Shown: piece by piece, positions 8,022 through 14,719 of the stretch | Layout: every line of letters starts with the position of its first letter | How positions within the stretch are numbered: position 1 is the stretch's first letter | Source of the DNA: an uncultured Paludibaculum sp. | Lineage (GTDB): Bacteria; Acidobacteriota; Terriglobia; Bryobacterales; Bryobacteraceae | Direction: 5' to 3' | NCBI RefSeq assembly: GCF_963665245.1 | Contig: NZ_OY762268.1 | Coordinates: 868,001 to 932,000, forward strand | DNA length: 64,000 bases | The notes under the pieces: model-generated | Told to the model about the DNA's origin: nothing | The model's input: the letters and a program-made list of their open reading frames with translations, nothing else | Databases searched by the model: none | Made by a program: the position numbers and the translations under genes

Positions 8022-8101
8022 AATGCGTTCTCCTGCTGGTGCTGCTGGGTTCGATCGTTAACGCGCAGGAGCGCGGCCGGGTTCTGGCCGAGTTCAACTA
8101 G
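8018..8101 (+). CDS. Possible 27-residue secreted peptide or truncated gene
   Basis: GTG at 8018 overlaps the recR stop (GTGA) and opens a 27-codon frame to the TAG at 8099. The peptide is KCVLLLVLLGSIVNAQ-like at its start, a textbook signal-peptide core followed by a small-residue site and only about ten further residues. Translational coupling to recR is possible. It could be the surviving 5' end of a secreted-protein gene truncated where it meets the convergent mtaB, or chance. Too short to assign. Confidence 0.25.
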   Translation: MKCVLLLVLLGSIVNAQERGRVLAEFN

Positions 8102-8108
8102 TTCGTCA

Positions 8109-9449
8109 CTAAGTGAGGATGGCAAAGACAGGCTGTGGTGCAACCGGCGCGGGAACGAACCCAGCCTCGGCCAGGCCATTGTTGGTCAGCCCACCAATAG
8201 TGAGATCCACCAACTGGTTGGCCCCGCGCGGCTGGGCCATCTCTACCCCGAGGTAGTTTCCGGTCAGAGCTCGCCCGTTGTCGAGCGTGACAGCGGAGAG
8301 GACCTTGCCCTGCTGGGCCTGGCGAAACGCCAGATTCTTGCGGGCGGCCAGATCGCGCAGCAGCCGTGTGCGCTGTTTACGAACCGGATGCGGAACCGGC
8401 GCGGCGTGCGCGATGGCGGGCGTCCCGGGCCGTTCCGAGTAAGTGAAGACGTGCAGGTAAGTGAACGGCAGCCGTTCGATGAAATCGTAGGTCTGCTGGA
8501 ACTCGTCGTCCGTCTCGCCGGGGAAGCCGGTCATGACATCAGCCCCAAACGCGGCATTGGGCAGCAGCGAATGAGCGCGCCGCAGGCGGTCCTCATAGTG
8601 GCGCGCGCGATAGCGGCGTTTCATGCGCTTGAGCACCGTATCGGACGCCGACTGCAGCGGCGCATGCACATGCGGAGCGATGCGGGGGGATGAGGCCATG
8701 AGCTCGATCAGTTCGTCGGTGAAGTCCATGGGCTCCACGGAGCTGATGCGGAGACGGTGAACCTCGGTCTCTCTCAGTACGATCCGCAGGAGATCGGACA
8801 GCCGCATGCGGCCGCCGGGCCGAAAGCCGGCTTCCCTGCCCCAGCGCCCGAGATTGATCCCGGTGAGGACCACCTCGCGGTAGTTACCGGCCAGGCCGCG
8901 CAGCTCGCCAAGAACCTGCTCCAGCGGCATACTGCGCGAGCGGCCGCGCACCGAGGGGATGATACAGAAGGTGCATACATTGTTGCAGCCCTCCTGGATC
9001 TTCAGGTTGGGGCGCGTCCGGTCGCCGAAGGCGTCATCGACCGGCGATGAGAGAAAACCCGTGGCAGCGGAGATGTCGCCCACCAGAATCTGCCCGTGAT
9101 ACTCGGGCTGATCGAAGCGCGGCAGGAGACCTGGAATTTCGGTCTTGTGCGAATTGCCCACCACCCAGGTGACGCCAGGTATCCGGCTGAGCTCCTCCGG
9201 TGCGCGCTGTGCATAGCAGCCGGTGACGAGGATACGCGCCTCGGGGTTCTCGCGGTGGACGCGATGAATGCTCTTGCGGACGTCGTCATCCGCGGAGGAA
9301 GTGACGGTGCAGGTGTTGAGGATCACGAGGTCGGCGGAGTGGGCGGCATCGGCGGCGGCCAGGCCCTGCTTCTCCAGCAGACCCTCCAGAGCGGCGCCGT
9401 CGGCCTGCGTGGCGCGGCAGCCGAAATTCTGGATGTAGAACTTCTTCAC
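8109..9449 (-). CDS. mtaB: tRNA methylthiotransferase, MtaB type
   Basis: 446 residues from the GTG at 9449 (KKFYIQNFGCRATQ); a longer frame to 9563 crosses the terminator of the next gene and is rejected. Radical-SAM enzyme expected to add a methylthio group to t6A37 of tRNAs. N-terminal UPF0004 domain with Cys in FGCRATQ, NTCTVT and GCYAQ (second cluster), radical-SAM motif CNNVCTFC near residues 150-157 with GRSRS after it, and the HAPLQSASD and FTYSERPGTPA segments typical of MtaB rather than MiaB or RimO. A short TRAM-like C-terminus follows. Convergent with recR; monocistronic. Confidence 0.87.
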   Translation of the reverse strand: MKKFYIQNFGCRATQADGAALEGLLEKQGLAAADAAHSADLVILNTCTVTSSADDDVRKSIHRVHRENPEARILVTGCYAQRAPEELSRIPGVTWVVGNSHKTEIPGLLPRFDQPEYHGQILVGDISAATGFLSSPVDDAFGDRTRPNLKIQEGCNNVCTFCIIPSVRGRSRSMPLEQVLGELRGLAGNYREVVLTGINLGRWGREAGFRPGGRMRLSDLLRIVLRETEVHRLRISSVEPMDFTDELIELMASSPRIAPHVHAPLQSASDTVLKRMKRRYRARHYEDRLRRAHSLLPNAAFGADVMTGFPGETDDEFQQTYDFIERLPFTYLHVFTYSERPGTPAIAHAAPVPHPVRKQRTRLLRDLAARKNLAFRQAQQGKVLSAVTLDNGRALTGNYLGVEMAQPRGANQLVDLTIGGLTNNGLAEAGFVPAPVAPQPVFAILT

Positions 9450-9509
9450 ATTATCCAGTTTAGCTGGTGGGGACGGGATTCGAGGAATGCCTGGAGTGGG
9501 CACTGAACA

Positions 9510-9550
9510 CGAAAAGACCCCGGCGTCCGGGTTGCCGGCGCCGGGGTCTT
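9510..9550 (-). terminator. Rho-independent terminator of the OmpA/PKD gene
   Basis: A 12-bp perfect stem (AAGACCCCGGCG at 9514-9525 against CGCCGGGGTCTT at 9539-9550) with a 13-base loop; on the minus strand it is followed by TTTTC. It lies 26 bases after the stop of the 995-residue gene and upstream of the mtaB start, so it separates the two transcripts. Confidence 0.85.
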
Positions 9551-9575
9551 CTGATTGACTCAACGTAAATGCGAA

Positions 9576-12563
9576 CTAGGGACGGCGGGTGAGGATGAAC
9601 CGAACCCGGATGTCCTTGGAGGTGCTGGCACCCTTGCTGTTTGTCACCGTGATACGGAAAATATAGTCGCCATAGGTGCCATACAGTTGAATGCGCGTGG
9701 TAGGCGACGTGGGACTCCAGATGGCAGCTGACCCGTTGTTATTGGCCTGGCCCACCTGCTCCCACTTGTAGGTAAGTGGAAGGCCTTGAGGGTCCGTGCT
9801 GCCGGACGCGTCGATCTCGATCTCGCGATACAGGGTCTCGATGTAGTCCGGCGTATTCACGTTAACAACAGGCGGCTTCACGACATCGACCGGCGTCACC
9901 TTCACGGTAACCGTCTGCGTCGTCGTGAATTTGCCGTTCGACGCGGTGAGGGTGTAGGTGGTGTCGGCCTGTGGGTTGACGTCCACTGACCCATTCAGGG
10001 CCACGGAACCGATGCCGCTGATACTGACGTTAGTTGCGCCGCTGGTTGTCCAGGTCAGGCGCGACGGGTCACCCGGTTTCGCGGTAACCATCGGATTGGC
10101 AGTGAAGGTCACGGTGGGTTTGGCGATCACTGTGATGGTCACGCTAGCCGTGGCTTCCCCTCCGGCATTCTTGGCGGTGAGGATATAAGTGGTGGTCGTG
10201 CTTGGCGTCACCGAAGTGGAGCCCTTCAGGGTCTGCGACCCCACATGGCTGATATTCACCTCAGTCGCGCCCTGGACTTCCCAGGTGAGAGTGGAACTCT
10301 CCCCCTGCCCAATCTCGAGCGGGCTACCGCTGAAACTGAGTATCTTCGGAGCACCGGGCTTATTCACCGTCACCGTAGCCGTGGCATTGACCGAGCCGAA
10401 CTTGTTCGTCGCGGTCAACGTGTAGGTGGTAGTCTCCTTGGGGCTGACCGAGGTGGTGCCTGTCACCTGGACAACGCCGATGGAAGTGATCGACACACTG
10501 TCGGCGTTCTCGGTCTCCCATACCAGGTTCGAGGCGTCGCCCAGGTTGATGTTCTCGGGCGCTGCGCGGAAGCTGACGATGCGGATGGTGGGCCGCTCAA
10601 CGGTAACAGTGACCGTGTCGCTGACCTCACTATCCTTGTTGCGCGCGGTCAAGGTGTATGTGGTGGTATCGGCCGGAGAAACCTGGGCCGTCCCGGCCTG
10701 GTTGTTCACCTTGCCGATGGTGCTGATCTCCACCTCATCGGCATTCAGCACCTGCCAGGCGAGGGTTGAAGCCGCGCCGGACTTGATGGTGTTCGGGGTC
10801 GCTGTGAACTTCTGGATGACCACCTTGGAGGCGACGCGCGTCGTGATGGTGACTCGAGCTACCGAAGCGAGCCCGAAGCTGTCCTTCACGGTGAGGCGGA
10901 AGCTGTACGTCTGCCCTTCCACACTCGTGAAGGAGGCCTTGGCGGCATTCACACCGGTGAGGGAAATGGCCGGACCAGCCACCTGCGTCCATTGGAAGGT
11001 GATGGGGTCGCCATCGGGATCGAACGAAGCCGAGCCATCGAGCGTGATGACGCCGGCCGGAGCACCGATCTGATCGGGGCCCGCGTCGGCGATTGGAGCG
11101 TCGTTGCCCGTGCGCACGCGGCGCGTGAGCATCTCATAGCGGACACGCGGGACATCGACGGGGATGGGCTTATCCATCTCCAGGTAGTCCTTGGGCTGGA
11201 CGTAGTTGCCGAACTGGAGGCCCGCAACAACACGCCCGTTGGCGTTGTTGCCGACGTAGGTCTCGTTGAAGCCGCCCTCGAGGGTAACAGCCACGCGGTT
11301 GCTGATGGGCTGAATGAAGCGAATGGTGCCGCCCGGCTTGTTGGAGCCGCCATGCACGGACAACATGCCCATGTTGGCTTCCATCATGGTCTTGCCGAAG
11401 AGGGTGACGGCGGTGGATACGCCGGCTTGATCGACGATGCGCAGGTAAGCCTCTTCAAAGACATTACGCGAGATCATTGTGCGATTGACCACGGCGTTGT
11501 CCAGGAAGCCCTTCGATCCGAAGAAGCCCACCCGGCCACGGCCGAAGATGTAGTCGAGTGTGGCCGAAGCCTGACCGAGAGTGCCGCCGCTTTGCATGCC
11601 TTCCAGACCGACATGTTTGAAGCTGCTGAACAACCCAGCCTGTCCTCGTTTGGTGAAGCGGTTGACGAGACCGAGGTCGAACTGCGCTTCCTGGCGCTCC
11701 TTGAAATACATGTACTCGCCCTGCGCCTGGACGGCGAAATTCTCCTTGAACGGCGCGAAGAAGCGGCCGCGGCCGGAGAACGTGACGTGGCGGTTGTTGT
11801 CGGCGCCAACGTTCATCCCAAGGATGGAGAAGCGCGGATCATGGGCCTTGTTGACGGCATCATCGGCCGCCTTCGTGGCGATGCGCTGCACATCATCCGG
11901 CGTCGCGGCCTTGGCTGCCTGTGCGATTTGAGCGGCCTGCGTCGGGCTCGTACCGCCCTTCAGGGCGTCGACATCGGAGCGAAGCTTGCCATTCTCCGCC
12001 TTGAGATCGTTCAACATTTTGATGATGTCGTCGAGCTTGTCGAGCTTCTTTAGAATCTCGGCCAGAGTCTGTGAGTAGTCTGGACACTGGGCTTGCATGG
12101 CCCGGATGGCGTCGCCCACTCCGCCGGCGCCGATGATCTTGCCGTCCTTATCAGTGACGGTCACCTGCACGCGGCGATTGATCCAGCGGCCTTCCTTGGT
12201 ATTATTCCCGGTCCTTGGATTGCGCTTGCCACGGGGCACGATCTCCATTTGGCTGCCTCGCGCGCCGTACTTTTCGAGAAAACCTTTGACGGCTTCCGCG
12301 CGCCGTTGGGAGAGTTTCTCGTTGTATTTTTCGGAACCGATGGAATCGGTGTGGCCGTCCAGCTTCACTCGGTATTCGGGGTTCTTGCTCAACAGTTCCG
12401 CCAGCCGTAGCATGCTGGGGAAACCATCGGTGAGGACCGCCGAATTGAACTCAAAGTTGATCTCCTCCCAATCATCCTTGGTAACTCCTGTAACCATCTG
12501 GCCGTAGCCGAACGTGGTTATCAGAAGCGCCGCTAGCACTGTTTTGAACATCATGGCTTTCAC
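9576..12563 (-). CDS. OmpA-domain envelope protein with PKD and Ig-like repeats
   Basis: 995 residues, GTG start at 12563 with a strong Shine-Dalgarno (GGAGGAGAA) before it. Domains in order: signal peptide (about 1-21); OmpA-like peptidoglycan-binding domain (about 33-140, with GHTDSIGS and RRAEAVKGFL); coiled coil (about 165-200); a long beta-rich segment with alternating aromatic strands (about 240-475), possibly barrel-like; PKD domain (about 487-575, ADAGPDQ and GSASFDPDGD); four Ig-like repeats of about 78 residues, each with a TPNxIxxGxxxxLxW-type core and a TTTYTLTA end; and a last PKD-like domain (DASGSTDPQGLPLTYKW). It likely bridges peptidoglycan and the cell surface. The OmpA module at the N-terminus, not the C-terminus, is unusual. 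Confidence 0.85.
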   Translation of the reverse strand: MKAMMFKTVLAALLITTFGYGQMVTGVTKDDWEEINFEFNSAVLTDGFPSMLRLAELLSKNPEYRVKLDGHTDSIGSEKYNEKLSQRRAEAVKGFLEKYGARGSQMEIVPRGKRNPRTGNNTKEGRWINRRVQVTVTDKDGKIIGAGGVGDAIRAMQAQCPDYSQTLAEILKKLDKLDDIIKMLNDLKAENGKLRSDVDALKGGTSPTQAAQIAQAAKAATPDDVQRIATKAADDAVNKAHDPRFSILGMNVGADNNRHVTFSGRGRFFAPFKENFAVQAQGEYMYFKERQEAQFDLGLVNRFTKRGQAGLFSSFKHVGLEGMQSGGTLGQASATLDYIFGRGRVGFFGSKGFLDNAVVNRTMISRNVFEEAYLRIVDQAGVSTAVTLFGKTMMEANMGMLSVHGGSNKPGGTIRFIQPISNRVAVTLEGGFNETYVGNNANGRVVAGLQFGNYVQPKDYLEMDKPIPVDVPRVRYEMLTRRVRTGNDAPIADAGPDQIGAPAGVITLDGSASFDPDGDPITFQWTQVAGPAISLTGVNAAKASFTSVEGQTYSFRLTVKDSFGLASVARVTITTRVASKVVIQKFTATPNTIKSGAASTLAWQVLNADEVEISTIGKVNNQAGTAQVSPADTTTYTLTARNKDSEVSDTVTVTVERPTIRIVSFRAAPENINLGDASNLVWETENADSVSITSIGVVQVTGTTSVSPKETTTYTLTATNKFGSVNATATVTVNKPGAPKILSFSGSPLEIGQGESSTLTWEVQGATEVNISHVGSQTLKGSTSVTPSTTTTYILTAKNAGGEATASVTITVIAKPTVTFTANPMVTAKPGDPSRLTWTTSGATNVSISGIGSVALNGSVDVNPQADTTYTLTASNGKFTTTQTVTVKVTPVDVVKPPVVNVNTPDYIETLYREIEIDASGSTDPQGLPLTYKWEQVGQANNNGSAAIWSPTSPTTRIQLYGTYGDYIFRITVTNSKGASTSKDIRVRFILTRRP

Positions 12564-12779
12564 GTCACTTCTCCTCCTGCGAGATTCCTATTCCTCTCAA
12601 CGGCTTGCAGACGCACTCCCGTCAAGTGTTCAGTATAGCCGACGCTTATGAAGAAATGGAAACCTATTCGAACGCCCCCCGGCAGATAGGTGGTTTCGGC
12701 GTCCGTTCCCCTGGCAGGTCCACCGTTCCTACCAGTACTGGACAAGGTGAAAGTGGCTGCGATGTGAAACAATGATCAA

Positions 12780-13181
12780 GGAGCCTGCCGGACGGGCAGT
12801 CGCGTCCAGGCGAGGTCCCCGGATAGGGGAAACCGGCCATGGCCGAGGCAAAGTCCGGTCTCCGCAGGGCAGCGTGCCGGCTAACGGCCGGGGGGGTGGG
12901 CTCAAAGCTCACTTTACGGAAAGTGCCACAGAAAATATACCGCCCGTGGAAACGCGGGTAAGGGTGAAATGGTGCGGTAAAAGCGCACCGCGCTTCGGGC
13001 AACCGGAGTGGCAGGGCAAACCCCACGTGGAGCAAGACCAAATAGGGGAGGAGGGGCGGCCCGTCCCGCTTTACTTCCGGGTAGGTCGCTGGAGTCTGTC
13101 AGCAATGGCAGACCTAGAGGAATGACTGCCACCTCGCCTTCGGGTGGGGTCCAAAAACCGGCTTATAGTCCGGCAGGCTCC
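12780..13181 (+). ncRNA. rnpB: RNase P RNA, bacterial class A
   Basis: About 400 nt. The ends form helix P1 (GGAGCCTGCCGGAC at 12780-12793 with GTCCGGCAGGCTCC at 13168-13181). Conserved core elements are present: GAGGTCCCCGGATAGGGGAAA-type CR-I split as GAGG and AAAGTCCGG, ACAGAAAATATACCGCC (CR-II/III), AGGGTGAAATGGTGCGGTAAAAGCGCACC as AAGGGTGAAA plus GGTAAAAGCGCACC, and AAACCCC. It is the ribozyme that matures tRNA 5' ends. Its last 19 bases overlap, on the other strand, the 3' end of the VWFA gene. No separate terminator is seen after it. Confidence 0.93.
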
Positions 13182-14113
13182 ATGGATTGAATCCAGTAAC
13201 CGGGTCGGTGCCGCAGCACGTACTCGGGGTGATCCTTCACCAGGATCGCCAGTTTGCGGTACTCGCCCGCGTGGTCCAGAGTCGACTTGAACTCCAGGAC
13301 ATATTGCAGGTGCAGTTCGTCGCCGACGCGCTGCAGCGCATCCTCCAGCCCTTTAGCCTTTGTAAACGAGTTCGTCCAGCCGCCGGTGAATTGTGCAATC
13401 TCCGAGGAGGTGTTGGCCTGCCCCAGCCTGCCTAACTCCCGCAACGCGCCAAGGATGTCCACACCCGAGTTGCCGGCCAGTGGCTCACGACTGGTAAAGG
13501 GCGTGGTGGTCCGCGAATAGGTGACGGGGTAGATGGTGACGTTGGCCTGCTGGGCGAAGCCGATGGCTTGGTCGAGTTTGGCCTTGCTGCCGAGGTCCTT
13601 CGACTCGCCCACGATCACCAGCACTCGGCGGCGGCCGCCCGGACGCGTTTTCAGGATCTCCACCGCCTGCATGATGGCGTCCAACTGGTGCCCTTGAGCG
13701 CCGTTCACCCGGATGCCGCGCAGGGCCGCATCAAAGGCCGCGGAGTCGCGCTGCAGCGGCGCCAGAAGACGGACCTCATCGTCGTAGGCCAGCAGTCCGA
13801 TCTCGCCATCGTGGCCGGCAAGTAGAGGCTGGAACAGTCCGGCCGTCCTGCGGAGTTTGTCGAGCGCCGCCGCGCTGGTCTGCGCGGTTTCGACCGCCAG
13901 AATGAGGGAGACGGGCCCGCCGACGTCTTCCAGTGTGAACTCGCGGGGCTCGCCGTTGTCGGAGAGGACGAAATCAGATGCGCTGAGGCCCGCGACGCGC
14001 TTCCCCTTGGAGTTGGTGACGGTGAGGGGCACCACCACGATCTGAGCGGAGGCTCGAAATGTAGGCGGCTGCACCATCAGGGTGGCCAGCCATTCCCGGC
14101 GAGAGAGGGTCAC
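13163..14113 (-). CDS. VWFA-related domain protein, acidobacterial type
   Basis: 316 residues, GTG start overlapping the stop of the upstream kinase-like gene (GTGA). The N-terminus has SRREWLATLM, a weak twin-arginine leader. A carboxypeptidase-regulatory-like beta segment (VPLTVTNSKGKRVAGL, then FVLSDNGEPREF) precedes the von Willebrand A domain (about 65-240), in which LILAVETAQTS takes the place of the usual DxSxS MIDAS, so the metal site is probably weakened. Members of this VWFA family are abundant in Acidobacteria, likely exported, function unknown. The 3' end overlaps rnpB by 19 bp in antisense. Co-transcribed with the gene at 14110-14640. Confidence 0.8.
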   Translation of the reverse strand: MTLSRREWLATLMVQPPTFRASAQIVVVPLTVTNSKGKRVAGLSASDFVLSDNGEPREFTLEDVGGPVSLILAVETAQTSAAALDKLRRTAGLFQPLLAGHDGEIGLLAYDDEVRLLAPLQRDSAAFDAALRGIRVNGAQGHQLDAIMQAVEILKTRPGGRRRVLVIVGESKDLGSKAKLDQAIGFAQQANVTIYPVTYSRTTTPFTSREPLAGNSGVDILGALRELGRLGQANTSSEIAQFTGGWTNSFTKAKGLEDALQRVGDELHLQYVLEFKSTLDHAGEYRKLAILVKDHPEYVLRHRPGYWIQSMEPAGL

Positions 14114-14640
14114 TGTCGGCGATCTTGGATGAGCATTTCGATCGTCTTGGATACTTCCTGGGGCGATCGGGTGCCGATGACGCTCCAGATGTCGGCCTGC
14201 GGGTAGTAGGCGCGGATGAGATCCATCTCCTTGTGGTAGTCGGACAGACGCTTCTCCAGCACTTCTGGTTTCTCCTTACCAGTCATTCGCTGACGCACCA
14301 CGTCGTCGGGCACGTCCAGTTGGATGATGACCGGCGCCGGTAGATTCAAGCCCTTAACGACGGCGGCAAGATGCTGAGCCTGGGCGTGCGTGGCGGGGTA
14401 GCCATCGATGATGAAGCCCTTGCCGGTGTTGAGGATCTTGAGGCGCGCATCAAACTGCTCATCGGACATCCAACTGCCCGCGGCCAGGACCGAAATATGA
14501 AACTTCTTCGTTAAGAATTCAGCCTGGGTGGTCTTTCCGCTACCTGGCGGGCCAATGAGGACGAGCACCAATCCCTTGCCGGGGGATTGCGCCTGGCCGC
14601 TCATCGCAAGGATCAAAAGCAGGCACCAAAGGCGGATCAT
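14110..14640 (-). CDS. Adenylate-kinase-like protein with signal peptide
   Basis: 176 residues; ATG at 14640 with a good Shine-Dalgarno (GGAGGGAGTAGGAG). After a hydrophobic leader (MIRLWCLLLILAMSGQAQ) comes an adenylate kinase core: P-loop GPPGSGKTTQ (about residues 29-38), GFIIDGYP, and the final RLSDYHKEMD helix. It is shorter than normal Adk (about 210): the segment between the P-loop and DGYP is abbreviated and the LID domain is minimal. A cytoplasmic nucleotide kinase with an export leader is odd; it may work in the periplasm or have lost catalysis. First gene of a two-gene unit with the VWFA protein. Confidence 0.75.
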   Translation of the reverse strand: MIRLWCLLLILAMSGQAQSPGKGLVLVLIGPPGSGKTTQAEFLTKKFHISVLAAGSWMSDEQFDARLKILNTGKGFIIDGYPATHAQAQHLAAVVKGLNLPAPVIIQLDVPDDVVRQRMTGKEKPEVLEKRLSDYHKEMDLIRAYYPQADIWSVIGTRSPQEVSKTIEMLIQDRRQ

Positions 14641-14719
14641 CTCCTACTCCCTCCGTAAGATTCGATCGTACCGTATGCGGGACTTGTGGCGGACGACCCA
14701 ATCAGGCATCTTGGATGCC

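Noticed and set aside
9450..9563. Upstream extension of mtaB
   Set aside because: It would run through the terminator hairpin at 9510-9550; the GTG at 9449 matches the family N-terminus.
10992..12053. Long plus-strand open frame of 353 codons opposite the envelope protein
   Set aside because: It is antisense to the OmpA/PKD coding region, with no domain, and reflects the low stop frequency of GC-rich DNA.
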